61,999 nucleotides of DNA from Candidatus Sulfopaludibacter sp. SbA3 (GCA_945893365.1 CAMDED010000027.1:1-61999); one strand, 5' to 3'. Positions 1-9,242 are shown, numbered from the stretch's first letter. The notes: generated by a model not told the origin, from the letters alone. Made by a program: numbers and translations.

Positions 1-77
1 TGCGAAACACTTCCTAACATCTCGGCCAGCTTCAGCACGCCGAGCTAATTCTTGATGATCTTCTGTTCCGTATTCAC
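1..77 (-). pseudogene. IS481-like transposase, 5' end, with in-frame stop
   Basis: Read on the minus strand from GTG at 77-75, the frame gives VNTEQKIIKN, then a TAG at 47-45, then LGVLKLAEMLGSVS to the window edge. This resembles the N-terminus of IS481-family (helix-turn-helix, DDE) transposases, which usually read like NTEQKIIKNKVGVLKLAE...GNVSQACKVMGYSRD, with a lysine codon where the TAG stands. A purine-rich SD-like stretch lies just upstream. The element is probably a decaying insertion whose body lies left of the window. The family call rests on about 24 residues of remembered similarity. Nothing else is seen in 78-205. Confidence 0.55.
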
Positions 78-205
78 TTCCACATCTCCTTCTCCGCGCC
101 CCTCTGGCGCATTCTATCAGAAATGTCAGATCAAGTATTAGCTAGTACACAGGAAGACTCCTGGAAGATTCATGGATGCCTTCCCATCAGTTCCTAACCA
201 GGCAT

Positions 206-940
206 TCAGTCATTCTCGAATCCTCGAGAACCGAACATTGACCGCTTATACTCCCCCACCTCAAACACCCTGGCCAGCCAAGGGTCCACAATTTGCCGCG
301 CCTTCGACGGAAACCGGTGTCCGCCATCGAGCATGTGGAACTCCACGTCCGCCGCCCGGGTTCGCATCCGCGCCGCATACAACTCCGTCACCGAAGGCGG
401 GTAATACTCGTCTTCCCGCCGCGCAATGTGCAGTAGCGAGGCATCCACGACGCCGAACTCCGGCGCCGTCTCCCACACCTTCGGCAGTCCCCCGCAGACG
501 CCGATGACGCCCCGCGCGGCATCCGGGTGCGTCGCCGCGAAGCGGTAGTTCAACCCGACCGGCTGGGAGAAGCCCACCAGCAGCCGGCGCCCGGGCGGTA
601 TTCCAAGGCGCGTCCCCGCTTCGTTCAGAACATACAGAAGCATGTCGTGATGCAGCCGGATCGAAGACGCCGAATGGCGGTTTGTGGCCCAGGAGTAGCC
701 AATCTGGGCCGCCGGATCGCCGTTCGTGTGGAAGTGGCTGGGGCCTTGGAGCGCCGCGATGGCGTGGTCCGCGCCGAGCATGCCGCCCGTCAATTGCAGC
801 ATCACCTCGGGATTCGAGCTGAATCCGTGCAGCGTGACCGCCAGCAGCGTGCTCTCCGTTACCCTTTCCGGAACATGCAACAGGTACTGGCAATCGAGCC
901 TGGCGGGAAACGTGATGCGTTCGGCGTGATCGAATCTCAT
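206..940 (-). CDS. Alpha/beta-hydrolase, phospholipase/carboxylesterase-like
   Basis: A 244-residue predicted serine hydrolase starting MRFDHAERITF. Visible features are an early oxyanion-type strand (LLAVTLHGFSSNP), the nucleophile elbow LLVGFSQPV with Ser near residue 125, an acid-containing segment REDEYYPP with Asp near 177, and a C-terminal GGHRFP with His near 208. This order fits the PF02230 carboxylesterase/phospholipase family, but the elbow has Pro-Val after GFSQ where most members have Gly-Gly. An upstream start at 991 would add 17 residues without family resemblance, so the internal Met is preferred. There is no signal peptide, so it is probably cytoplasmic. The substrate is not predictable. 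Confidence 0.75.
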   Translation of the reverse strand: MRFDHAERITFPARLDCQYLLHVPERVTESTLLAVTLHGFSSNPEVMLQLTGGMLGADHAIAALQGPSHFHTNGDPAAQIGYSWATNRHSASSIRLHHDMLLYVLNEAGTRLGIPPGRRLLVGFSQPVGLNYRFAATHPDAARGVIGVCGGLPKVWETAPEFGVVDASLLHIARREDEYYPPSVTELYAARMRTRAADVEFHMLDGGHRFPSKARQIVDPWLARVFEVGEYKRSMFGSRGFEND

Positions 941-1145
941 TCGACCGCAGGTTAACACAGCGCGGCGCGCCTCCCGCTCGTCCGCGAGCATCCGCGTCTC
1001 TCAACCTCTCCCGCGTTGCATGACGCTACCCGCCGCCCCCAAAGTGAAGTACGTTACAAACGCGAAACGGTGAGACTTTGTGACATCCGTTGCGGCGGGC
1101 ACGGTTCTTGCCCCCGTGCGCGTTCCCGGCGCGGGCAGCCGCATC

Positions 1146-1177
1146 CGATCGGCCTTTCAGGCTCCGGAGGCCGGTCG
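1146..1177. repeat. Imperfect 10-bp stem-loop, possible terminator
   Basis: CGATCGGCCT (1146-1155) pairs with AGGCCGGTCG (1168-1177) across a 12-nt loop with one G-U wobble. It lies about 20 bp past the stop of the minus-strand propeller gene, so it may end that transcript. There is no U-run, so the terminator role is only a suggestion. The rest of 941-1195 shows no gene. Confidence 0.3.
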
Positions 1178-1195
1178 ATGGGCCTCGCCGGCTCG

Positions 1196-2398
1196 TCAGT
1201 TCGCGTTCTGAATCCTATACAGATTCTTCTCTGAGCGGATGAACAACGCCTTGTCCGAGACGGCGATCGAGGCGAGCGCGGGCTCCTCGATCGCGTTCGA
1301 GGCCAGCTTCTTGAATTCCTTTCCAGGCGCGATCACCGTGGTTTCCCCGTCCTCGCTCAGGAAGTAGATACGCCCGTCGGCGTAGAGCGGCGAGGCGGAG
1401 TACGCCGCTCCCATGCGTTGCTGCCAGTACGTCTTGCCCGTTTTTCCGTCGAGACACGTCGCGATCCCGTTGTCGCTCACTATGTACAGCTCATCGCCCA
1501 CGGCAAGAGGCGACGGCGTCAGCGGCACGGCCCGCATAAGGGACCATGCCACGTGCGTGCCGGTGACGTCGCCTCTGCCATCCGGTTTCACGGCGAACAA
1601 AACCGGCTGGAAAAAGCCGGACGTAATGTAGACCAGACCGTTGGCGAAGACGGGGCGGGGCACGTTCGAGAAGCCGTCGCCATACTGAATGGACCACAGC
1701 TCCTTCCCATTCGCCGGATCGTAAGAGATGGCGCGGCGCGCGCCCACGCTGACCACTTGATCCGCCCCGTTCGAAGAGATCACAAGCGGCGTCGAATACG
1801 CCTGTTGACCCTGGCGCGGGCGCTTCCAGCGAACCTTACCGGTGTTCTTGTCGAGGGCCGCGACGTACTGCGTGTCGGTGCCGTCGCAACTGATCAGAAG
1901 CAGATCGCGGTAAAGCGCCGGAGATCCGCCAGGACCGTGCTGGTGCTCATACTTGAGGTTCGCCTTCCACACAATCTCGCCCGCCGCGGTGAGGGCCGCC
2001 GTTCCTTGGGCCCCAAAGTGGACGTATGCGCGATCGCCTTCGAGAATCGGCGTCGGCGAAGCCGGGTTGTTTTTCGGATTCACGTGTTCCGGCGAGGCGA
2101 TGCGGAACACCTCGACGTCTTTCAAGATGCTTCCCGTGTCCTTGTCAATCGAGATGGCGCGCAGGGAGCGGCCGTCATCGGTCGCGGTAGTAAGCCAGAT
2201 TCGAGATCCCAGGATGGCCGGCGAGGACCAGCCGCGACCGGGAATTTCGACCTTCCAGCGGACGTTTTCCTTCCGGCCCCATTTTAGGGGGAGGCCGGAG
2301 GCGTCCGAATGCCCCTGGCCGAGGGGTCCGCGAAACTGCGGCCAGTCTTCACCGAGCGCAACGCCCGCCATCGCCAATACCGCTACAACGGTCTTCAT
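1196..2398 (-). CDS. Secreted PQQ-like beta-propeller protein
   Basis: A 400-residue protein with signal peptide MKTVVAVLAMAGVALG followed by EDWPQFRGPLGQG, the usual opening of PQQ-like (quinoprotein alcohol dehydrogenase-like) repeat proteins in Acidobacteriota and Planctomycetes. Later propeller repeats such as AALDKNTGKVRWKR, SYDPANGKELWS and TCLDGKTGKTYWQQ each carry the Asp/Gly-x-Lys-x-W pattern. The Met at 2398 is chosen because it starts the signal peptide directly; an upstream Met adds six polar residues. No catalytic calcium or quinone site is evident, so it may be a structural or binding propeller in the periplasm. It is divergent from the neighbouring protease gene, with about 80 bp between the starts. 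Confidence 0.8.
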   Translation of the reverse strand: MKTVVAVLAMAGVALGEDWPQFRGPLGQGHSDASGLPLKWGRKENVRWKVEIPGRGWSSPAILGSRIWLTTATDDGRSLRAISIDKDTGSILKDVEVFRIASPEHVNPKNNPASPTPILEGDRAYVHFGAQGTAALTAAGEIVWKANLKYEHQHGPGGSPALYRDLLLISCDGTDTQYVAALDKNTGKVRWKRPRQGQQAYSTPLVISSNGADQVVSVGARRAISYDPANGKELWSIQYGDGFSNVPRPVFANGLVYITSGFFQPVLFAVKPDGRGDVTGTHVAWSLMRAVPLTPSPLAVGDELYIVSDNGIATCLDGKTGKTYWQQRMGAAYSASPLYADGRIYFLSEDGETTVIAPGKEFKKLASNAIEEPALASIAVSDKALFIRSEKNLYRIQNAN

Positions 2399-2477
2399 CT
2401 GCCGATTGTAATCCAAACCGGGACTCTGGAATCTTATGCTACAATGATAGCTACAACCCGCCCCCGCAGGAGACCGA

Positions 2478-3422
2478 TTGACCTTCCGGCAGTTATTCCT
2501 CGCGGTGACGTCGCTTCACCTTCTCCTGTTCTCCGCGGTCTCGTCGAAGGCCATCACGGTGGCGGGAACAGACCCTGCCGACTACCTTGTGGCCGCCGGA
2601 ACGGGGTTCGACGGCGTTGTCCTATTCTCCACTAACGTGGGGTCCTGCAGCGGCTCCCTGCTCACGGGCGGATTGTACATACTTACCGCCGCGCACTGCG
2701 TGACCGACACCTCGGGAGACATCGACGTAGCGTCGTCCAACGCTATTTTCCATCTTCCTTCAGGAACGACCTCCGTGGCCGGCGCGGCGTATTTCTTTCA
2801 CCCGGGCTGGACAGGGATACTGGACGACGGCAACGATATTGCGTTGGTCAGGCTGGCAGCGGTCGCTCCGGCCGCCGCCGAGCGTTACGACATCTACCGC
2901 GACTCGGATGAGATCTTTCAGGACACTCTCATCGTCGGGCACGGGACAACCGGTACCGGCCTGCTAGGGAAGACGGTGTTAGACGGACTGAAGCGCAAAG
3001 GCTCCAACCGGTTCGATACGTTCGGAGATTTGTTGACCGGCTATCCTCCCTCGCAGAGCGTGCTCGCCTACGACTTCGACGACGGTACGGCCTTGCACGA
3101 CGCTTGGGGTACTTACTTTCCCGCGCTCGTGAATCTCGGACTGGGACTCCAGGAAGTGATGATCGCGTCGGGCGATTCCGGCGGACCGAGCTTTCTCGCG
3201 GGAAAGCTCGCGGGCGTCCATTCCTTCGGCGGGAGAACCACGAACCCGCCGGACAACAATACGATATTAGACGCGAGTTTCGGTGAATTCGGCGGCGATA
3301 CGAGGGTTTCTTTTTACGCGAGCTGGATCGATGGCGTGTTGGCTCCCGAGCCCGGTTCCGTAATACTCCTCGCGCTTGGCCTGGCTCTGTTCGGCGGCCT
3401 CTCGCGGCGGCGCGCCACCTGA
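2478..3422 (+). CDS. Secreted S1-family serine protease with PEP-CTERM tail
   Basis: A 314-residue protein starting at TTG, with an SD-like caggaga seven bases upstream. It has an N-terminal signal peptide (about residues 1-25), then a chymotrypsin-fold peptidase with a visible triad: His73 in LTAAHC, Asp120 in NDIALV and Ser234 in GDSGGP. The C-terminus has a PEP-CTERM sorting signal: PEPGS, a hydrophobic helix and RRRAT. This signal is processed by an exosortase, which is not encoded in the window. Likely an exported, surface-retained or exopolysaccharide-associated endopeptidase. Substrate unknown. Confidence 0.85.
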   Translation: MTFRQLFLAVTSLHLLLFSAVSSKAITVAGTDPADYLVAAGTGFDGVVLFSTNVGSCSGSLLTGGLYILTAAHCVTDTSGDIDVASSNAIFHLPSGTTSVAGAAYFFHPGWTGILDDGNDIALVRLAAVAPAAAERYDIYRDSDEIFQDTLIVGHGTTGTGLLGKTVLDGLKRKGSNRFDTFGDLLTGYPPSQSVLAYDFDDGTALHDAWGTYFPALVNLGLGLQEVMIASGDSGGPSFLAGKLAGVHSFGGRTTNPPDNNTILDASFGEFGGDTRVSFYASWIDGVLAPEPGSVILLALGLALFGGLSRRRAT

Positions 3423-3498
3423 TCTTCCGGCGCCCAAACCGTGTTGGCGACTCGAACTTCCGCAATCATGCGCACAGGTTTGGCGGTAAGTCGCCAGC

Positions 3499-3918
3499 TC
3501 AGATCAGCCGCTTCAACCGGATCGTCTGTTTTGTGCCGCCTCGAACCTGCGCGCCTCCGGCGTTGCCGGCGTTCGTGGAACTCTCGCGTTCGCGGATCAG
3601 CTCAATTTCACCGGACCTTAGGCTCCCCGTAAAGCGGAGTCTCGTTTCATTGATCTGGTTCCCAGCCTGCTCCGGCGCTTTCACGATGAAAGTAATCAAG
3701 TCTCCCGAGATGACGCCTTCCGAGATCGGAGTGCTTCCATAGTCGCCGTAAGCCTTGCCCTCAAGCTTCGCTCCATGCTGGGTGAACTTGAACGAGATGT
3801 CCTGAAAGTCTCCGTTCCGGCCGGCGATCTGCCCCACCCATATTCCCGAAACATCGGCGCCAAGCAGCGTAATCGCCGCCATCAGACCGCAGCTCAGTCG
3901 AGCGATAAGGCGTTTCAT
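3499..3918 (-). CDS. Small secreted beta-rich protein of the DUF1592/DUF1552 operon
   Basis: A 139-residue protein with an N-terminal signal peptide (about 1-21) followed by DVSGIWVGQIAGRNGDFQDISF. The alternation GKAYGDYGSTPISEGVISGD and LRFTGSLRSGEIELIRER suggests a small beta-barrel or sandwich. Short proteins of this kind (SG-x-W start, FTGSL) recur in Acidobacteriota, but I know no function. Its start is six bases past the DUF1552 stop, so it is the third gene of that operon. A decayed copy lies at 7609-7884. Confidence 0.7.
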   Translation of the reverse strand: MKRLIARLSCGLMAAITLLGADVSGIWVGQIAGRNGDFQDISFKFTQHGAKLEGKAYGDYGSTPISEGVISGDLITFIVKAPEQAGNQINETRLRFTGSLRSGEIELIRERESSTNAGNAGGAQVRGGTKQTIRLKRLI

Positions 3919-3924
3919 CTCGTC

Positions 3925-5274
3925 TCAGCTCTTGAGTAATCCAGCCAGGGGGCCGGTGCTGTCCGCGAAGCGTTCTACCGGAGTGCCGAAGGCATCCAGC
4001 ATGGAAACGTAGAGATTCGACAGCGGGGAGTCTTCGCTGTAGACCAAGTGCTGCCCGGCGTCGATTCGCCCACCGCCTCTTCCGCCAAGCACCATCGGGA
4101 GCTTGTGCATATTGTGGCTGTTGCCGTCGCTCAGCGCGGAGGCGAACAGGATCATCGAATTGTCGAGAACCGTACCCTCGCCCTCCTTCATCTCCCGCAG
4201 CCGCCGTAGAAGATAGGCGTACTGCTCGATGTGCCAGCGATTGATGAGTTGATACTGCCGCAGCTTGTCCGGATCTTTCTGATGGTGAGAAACGTCGTGA
4301 TGGCCTGCGCTGACGCCTTCGAGGAAACGGAAGCTCACGTTACTCACCGCGTTGCCGAACATGAACGTACTGATGCGCGTGGTGTCACTTTGGAACGCCA
4401 CCGCGATCATATCGAGCATGAGCCGGACATGCTCCGCGTGGTCCTTCGGACGATCGGTAGGCGCCCTTCTTGGATCGATCGGCACGCGCGCCTTCCATGC
4501 GCTTGCGGCGGGGTTCCCCGCTCGCACGACGCGCTCTTCGAGCCCGCGCATGACCGACATATACTCATCGAGACGCAATCTGTCCGCCGCGCCCACTTCG
4601 GCGCGCAGCCGCTTGGCGTCGCCCAGAACGCGGTCGAGAAGCAGCGTATCCATCTTGGCGGAGTTCGCAGTTCGGCCGGAGGCGGCTCCGAAAAGGCGCT
4701 GGTAGACCGAATTCGGGTTGATCTCCCTCGCAAGCGGCGTCGTGGGACTGCTCCATGCGATATGGGATCCGTAAACTCGCGTGTATCCCACCACCGCATC
4801 GACGCCGATCGCCACCGGCGTCACGCCCAATTCGAGCGATGGGAGTGGAGTCGCGTGCGGCGCTCGCTGCGCCGCCAACTGATCCATCGAAACGCCATTA
4901 CCGAGATCGGCCCCGGGGGTCTTCTTGATCGTCGAGCAGGTGAGGATCGCCGCTTCTTTTACGTAGTGGCCGTCGCCACCCTTGGACGCTTCGTTCCACA
5001 GGTTGCTTAGGACGACCACTTCGTCCTTGAGATCCTGTAGAGGCTCAAGCGTGGGAGAGAGCTTGAAATCCCGGCCGCTCGCCTCGGGCGTCCATGCGTG
5101 GGTGTTTACGCCGTTCGGCATGTAGAGCGCGGCCATGCGGACGGGAGGTTTGGGAACCGCCGACGATGCGAACCCGGACGCGGGAACCATGGCTTCGAGC
5201 CACGGGAGGCCGAGGCCTACGCCCGCGCCCCGCAGTAGAGTTCTCCGGGAGAGGAAGGGTTTCCGCATCGTCAT
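3925..5274 (-). CDS. DUF1552 family protein with Tat signal (left, intact copy)
   Basis: A 449-residue protein starting MTMRKPFLSRRTLLRGAG, a twin-arginine export signal. The body matches DUF1552, with features such as MAALYMPNGVN near the start of the mature part, DNSMILFASALSDGNSHNMHKLPMVLGG late, and a C-terminal YVSMLDAFGTPVERFADSTG. DUF1552 proteins are almost always encoded with DUF1592 cytochrome-like partners in Acidobacteriota and Planctomycetes; the pair is presumed periplasmic and of unknown function, possibly redox or polymer breakdown. The start overlaps the upstream DUF1592 stop by four bases (ATGA), indicating coupled translation. A paralogue at 7885-9234 carries a premature stop. 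Confidence 0.88.
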   Translation of the reverse strand: MTMRKPFLSRRTLLRGAGVGLGLPWLEAMVPASGFASSAVPKPPVRMAALYMPNGVNTHAWTPEASGRDFKLSPTLEPLQDLKDEVVVLSNLWNEASKGGDGHYVKEAAILTCSTIKKTPGADLGNGVSMDQLAAQRAPHATPLPSLELGVTPVAIGVDAVVGYTRVYGSHIAWSSPTTPLAREINPNSVYQRLFGAASGRTANSAKMDTLLLDRVLGDAKRLRAEVGAADRLRLDEYMSVMRGLEERVVRAGNPAASAWKARVPIDPRRAPTDRPKDHAEHVRLMLDMIAVAFQSDTTRISTFMFGNAVSNVSFRFLEGVSAGHHDVSHHQKDPDKLRQYQLINRWHIEQYAYLLRRLREMKEGEGTVLDNSMILFASALSDGNSHNMHKLPMVLGGRGGGRIDAGQHLVYSEDSPLSNLYVSMLDAFGTPVERFADSTGPLAGLLKS

Positions 5275-7205
5275 GGTTTATTCTGCTCCTTCTGCGCGCG
5301 CGCTGGCGCCTGAGGCGGCATGGCCGCCTGATTTCGAAACGGCGCGCTTAGCACGATCGCCTCGACCAAAGTCTGCGCACTGTAATCATTCTCCCTTAAT
5401 TGAGCGACAATGTCATCGACAGTGCACGAGTCCTTTAGCGTCAGTCCACGCCCCATCGCATAGCCCAGCATCTTAGCGGTCAGGTTGCGGATGAAGAGGT
5501 CTTTCTTCTCGAGAAGCATCGCCTTCATCTGCTCCGGACCTTCGAACTTCGTTCCGTCCGCCAGTTCGCCTGAGGCGTCGACCGGCTTGCCCGCGTCCTC
5601 GTCCCTCCAGCGCCCGATGGCGTCGTAGTTCTCGAGCGCGAAGCCGAGACCGTCGATACGGCTGTGGCAGCCGGCGCAAACCGGATTTTCGCGGTGCTTC
5701 GTTAACCGCTCGCGAACGGTCTTTGGAGTAGCCGCGCCGTGCGCCTCTTCGAGAGCGGGCACGTTCGGCGGCGGCGGAGGTGGTGGCGTACCGAGTATCG
5801 AGTCGAGTATCCAGGCGCCCCTCAAGACGGGGCTCGTCCGGTACGGATAGGACGATACCGCGAGAACCGCCGACATTCCGAGCAGACCGCCGCGCCTCGA
5901 ACCTTCCGGCAGATCCACCCATTGCGGCTGCTTCGTCGCCGCCTGACGGACCGGCAGTTTCACTCCGTAGTGTTTGGCCAGATTACCGGTTCCAATGGTG
6001 TGCTTCGATGTCAGCAAGTTCCACAGCGGCAAGTCACGTAGCAGAATCTCGCGGAAAAACAGAATCGGCTCAAACCGGATGTCGGAGCGCAGTTCCTCAT
6101 CGGCGGCGTAGGTAGGGAACAACTTCGCGTCCGGCACTTTCTCGGTTCCCAATTCGCGCGTGCGAAGCCACTGTTCCGTGAAGCGCTGCGCGAAGCCAAG
6201 CGAGCGGTCGTTGCGGATCATGCGCCGAACGAGTTCTTTCAACACCTTGGGGTCCTGAAGCTTGCCTGCGGCGGCAATATCGAAGAGCATCTCATCCGGC
6301 ATGCTGCCCCATAAAAAATAGGAGAGCCGGGATGCCAACGCATACTGATCGAGTGGACGGTCCCCGGCGCCGCGATTGGGCGGTTCCACGCGAAACAGAA
6401 ACAGCGGGGAAACGAGCGCCGCGCGCAGGGAGAAGAACACCGATTCCTCGAAGGACTGCCCTTGCTTCTGCGCGGCCTGGAACAGCGTCAGATAGGGTGC
6501 GGCTTCCTCCGCCCGCACCGGCCGGCGAAACGCCCGCGGCAGAAGATTCTCGAAAATCTCGCGTGCCGCCTGATCGGCCGAGACGCCAGGCCCCGGTTTC
6601 CGGACCAGAACCTTGGCGCGCGACTTGAACTCCTTGGCTGCGAAATCCATGGCGAACTTCGCGACTTCCATGTATTTTTCGGAATGAAGGGGCGAGAGGA
6701 ACAGCGTCTCGGCCGCGTTGTCGAAGCCTTCGCCTCCGGCGCCGTCGGCGGGAAGCGCGTGACCGATGTCGAGGTGAATATCCAGCAGATCGCGAATGGT
6801 AGCCGTGTATTCGTCCCGGTTCAATCGCCGGATGGGGGCCGGTCCGGCTGTAATGCCCGCGGCGCACGCCTCGGCCCGCAGCGCGTTTTCGGCCCAACCG
6901 GTGAACCGCTCACGCTGATCGAGTGGCGGCGCGGGCGATCCCTTCGGCGGCATTTCCCCGTTCCTGACCCTTGCGTTGGCGCGAATCCATTTCTGCGCCT
7001 CGGTCCGAAGACTGGCCGCCGATGCTACCCGCTCGAGATTGAATCCGCCTACCGCGGATTTCCCGTTGTGACAGCTCTTGCAGTAGGTTCCCACGAACGC
7101 CTGCGCGTCGTCGAAAGTATACTCGCCCTGCGGTCCGGCTGAGGCCAGCGAACAGGCAGCCAGCAAGATCAGCGGACGCAGTTGGCGTGTAGTGAAGAAG
7201 CTCAT
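5271..7205 (-). CDS. DUF1592-family cytochrome-c-like protein (left copy)
   Basis: A 644-residue secreted protein with a signal peptide up to about residue 23. It shows the planctomycete-type multidomain layout: an N-terminal cytochrome-like segment with haem motif CKSCH, a DUF1587-like block (RRLNRDEYTATIRDLLDI), DUF1595 (LPRAFRRPVRAEEA), DUF1592 (PLFLFRVE, LSYFLWGSMPDEML), DUF1588 (RGGLLGMSAVL, a second CxxCH in CAGCHSRIDGLGF) and a C-terminal DUF1585-like segment. A run of seven prolines precedes the second haem site. It is the first gene of an operon with DUF1552 and the small secreted protein. The reaction is not established; a periplasmic redox role is inferred from the two CxxCH motifs. 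Confidence 0.88.
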   Translation of the reverse strand: MSFFTTRQLRPLILLAACSLASAGPQGEYTFDDAQAFVGTYCKSCHNGKSAVGGFNLERVASAASLRTEAQKWIRANARVRNGEMPPKGSPAPPLDQRERFTGWAENALRAEACAAGITAGPAPIRRLNRDEYTATIRDLLDIHLDIGHALPADGAGGEGFDNAAETLFLSPLHSEKYMEVAKFAMDFAAKEFKSRAKVLVRKPGPGVSADQAAREIFENLLPRAFRRPVRAEEAAPYLTLFQAAQKQGQSFEESVFFSLRAALVSPLFLFRVEPPNRGAGDRPLDQYALASRLSYFLWGSMPDEMLFDIAAAGKLQDPKVLKELVRRMIRNDRSLGFAQRFTEQWLRTRELGTEKVPDAKLFPTYAADEELRSDIRFEPILFFREILLRDLPLWNLLTSKHTIGTGNLAKHYGVKLPVRQAATKQPQWVDLPEGSRRGGLLGMSAVLAVSSYPYRTSPVLRGAWILDSILGTPPPPPPPNVPALEEAHGAATPKTVRERLTKHRENPVCAGCHSRIDGLGFALENYDAIGRWRDEDAGKPVDASGELADGTKFEGPEQMKAMLLEKKDLFIRNLTAKMLGYAMGRGLTLKDSCTVDDIVAQLRENDYSAQTLVEAIVLSAPFRNQAAMPPQAPARAQKEQNKP

Positions 7206-7416
7206 GACAGCGGACGGCGCTTATGAACGAGTTTAGCTTTATCTGGAGCTCGGAGCAAATCTTGTTTCCCTCCGCCCGGGACCCCAGTCGTCGACCCGTG
7301 CTGAGCACACGTCGGGGTTACCCGACATGCGGCCGGAGAACATCGAGTTGCGGCACGCACGCCCCGCTCAGCAGGTTCGTAACCCAAACCTACGCGACAC
7401 CGTTGCTATACCCTCC

Positions 7417-7584
7417 GCAAGAGGATTGTGGGATTTCGTGCGGAAAGAGTTCTTCACTCCGTTGGGCATGAAGAACAGCGCCTTGGGAATGAAGCCGGAG
7501 TGGCGCATTGACGACGCGGTTTGGTGCTACGGATCGCCGCACTCTAATCAGAAGGACAACGAAAGCTTCGGCGCAAACAGTGTT
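7417..7584 (+). pseudogene. Serine hydrolase (beta-lactamase family) remnant
   Basis: The plus frame reads RGLWDFVRKEFFTPLGMKNS, then ALGMKPEWRIDDAVWCY and DNESFGANS. This resembles the middle of class-C-like beta-lactamase/esterase proteins (FV-x-E-x-F-x-PLGM, later a GANS-YW region). The similarity stops abruptly after GANSV at about 7584, and no start or SxxK motif is present. It lies exactly between the two copies of the DUF1592/DUF1552 duplication, so it probably marks the recombination junction. The remainder of 7206-7608 shows no other gene. Confidence 0.55.
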
Positions 7585-7608
7585 ACTGGCGTGATAGGGG
7601 GCAATCCC

Positions 7609-7884
7609 TCTCGCGTTCGCGGATCAGGTCAATCTCGCCCGACCGCAGGCTCCCCGTAAAGCGGAGTCTGGTTTCATTGACCTGTTTTCCGGCCGGCTAC
7701 GGCGCTTTGGCGATGAACGTAATCAAGTCTCCAGAAATGACGCCTTCCGAGATCGGAGTACACGCCTTGCCCTCTAGCTTGGCTCCGTGCTGCGTGAACT
7801 TGAACGAAATGTCCTGGAAATCTTCGTTCCAGCTGGCGATCGGCCCCCATTCGCGAAGCATCGGCGCCGAGCAGCGCGATCGTC
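7609..7884 (-). pseudogene. Decayed copy of the small secreted protein gene
   Basis: The DNA follows 3585-3918 closely but has lost the start codon and signal-peptide region and also bases in the middle, after gatcggagt. No full reading frame remains. The position directly after the DUF1552 pseudogene matches the gene order of the intact left copy, which identifies it. Confidence 0.8.
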
Positions 7885-9234
7885 TCAGCTCTTGAGCAAT
7901 CCAGCCAGAGGGCCGGTGCTGTCCGCGAAGCGCTCTACCGGCGTGCCGAAGGCATCCAGCATGGAAACGTAGAGATTCGCCAGCGGTGAGTCTTCACCGT
8001 AGACCAAGTGCTGACCCGTGTCGATCCGGCCTCCGCCTCTCCCGCCAAGCACCAGCGGGAGCTTGTGCGGATTGTGGCGATTGCCATCGCTCAACGCTGA
8101 GGCGGCCAGGACCATCGAATTGTCAAGAACGGTACCCTCGCCCTCCTTCATCTCCCGCAGCCGCCGCAGAAAGTAGGCGTACTGCTCAATGTGTCAGCGG
8201 CTGATGATCTCGTATTGCCGCAACTTGTCGGGATCGTTCCGATGGTGTGAGGCCTCGTGATGGGCGGTCTTGACGCCCTCGATGAAACCGAAGTTGACGT
8301 CGCTCACCGCGTTGCCAAACATGAACGTGCTGATGCGAGTGGCATCGCTCTGGAACGCCACCGCGATCATATCGAGCATCAGCCGGACATGCTCGCCGTG
8401 ATCCTTTGGACGACCGGTGGGCGCCGCTTTTGGATCGATGGGCACGCGCGCCGTCCACTTCCTTGCGGCGGGGTTCCCCGCCCGCCCGACCCGTTCTTCG
8501 AGCCCGCGCATGACGGACATGTATTCATCCAGCCGCAATCTGTCCGCCGCGCCCACTTCGGCGCGCAAACGCTTGGCGTCCTCCAGAACGCGATCGAGAA
8601 GCAGCGCATCCATCTTGGCGAAGTTCGCGTTCCTGCCGGAGGCGGCGCCGAAAAGGCGTTGGTAGACTGCATTGGGGTCGATCTCCCTTGCGAGCGGCGT
8701 CGTGGGACTGCTCCATGCGATATGGGATCCATAGACTCTTGTGTATCCGGTGCTAAATTGGACGCCTGTAGCCACGGGCGCCACACCCAGTTCAAGTGAT
8801 GGAATCGGAGTCAAGTGCCTCACTCGCTGCGCGGCCAACTGGTCCATCGAGACGCCATTATGGATATCTTCCGCGCTTGTCTTCCTGATCGTCGTGCAGG
8901 TGAGAATCGCGCCTTCTTTTGCGTAGTGTCCGTCGCCACCCTCATTCGCCGCGTTCCAGAGGTTGCTTAGGACGGCCACTTTATCCTTGAGATCCTTTAG
9001 TGGCTCGAGAGTGGGGGAGAGCTTGAAATCGCGGCCGGCAGCCTCCGGCCTCCAAGCGGTCCCGTTTACGCCGTTCGGTATGTAGAGCATCGCCATGCGG
9101 ACGGGAGGTCTTGGATCCGCGGACGATGCGAATCCGGACACAGGAACCATCGCTTCGAGCCACGGGAGGCCGAGGCCCACGCCCGCGCCTCGCAGCAGAG
9201 TCCTCCGGGAGAGGAAGGGTTTCCGCATCGTCAT
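7885..9234 (-). pseudogene. DUF1552 family protein, right copy, with premature stop
   Basis: The gene starts like the left copy (MTMRKPFLSRRTLLRGAG, a Tat signal) and is collinear with it throughout. At 8196-8194 a TGA replaces the tryptophan codon of the left copy (INRWHIEQYAY becomes ISR-stop-HIEQYAY). The remaining 102 codons stay open and conserved, ending in YVSMLDAFGTPVERFADSTG. A 346-residue truncated product would lack the conserved C-terminal quarter. No recoding element is seen, and the DUF1592 partner upstream is intact. A single nonsense change with an otherwise clean frame suggests recent inactivation, or a sequencing error. Confidence 0.85.
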
Positions 9235-9242
9235 GGCCTATT

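Larger units (their letters stand above)
3579..7250. repeat. Left arm of a ~3.6-kb tandem duplication
   Basis: This block contains the 3' part of the small-protein gene, DUF1552, DUF1592 and about 40 bp upstream. It aligns along its length with 7609-11190. Several stretches are near-identical, for example from gacgccttccgagatcggag in the small gene to the DUF1592 start region. Exact ends need alignment. Confidence 0.85.

Noticed and set aside
8194-8196. TGA in DUF1552 read as selenocysteine or tryptophan
   Set aside because: The left copy has Trp and not Cys, and no recoding signal is visible; elsewhere in the window TGA ends genes normally.
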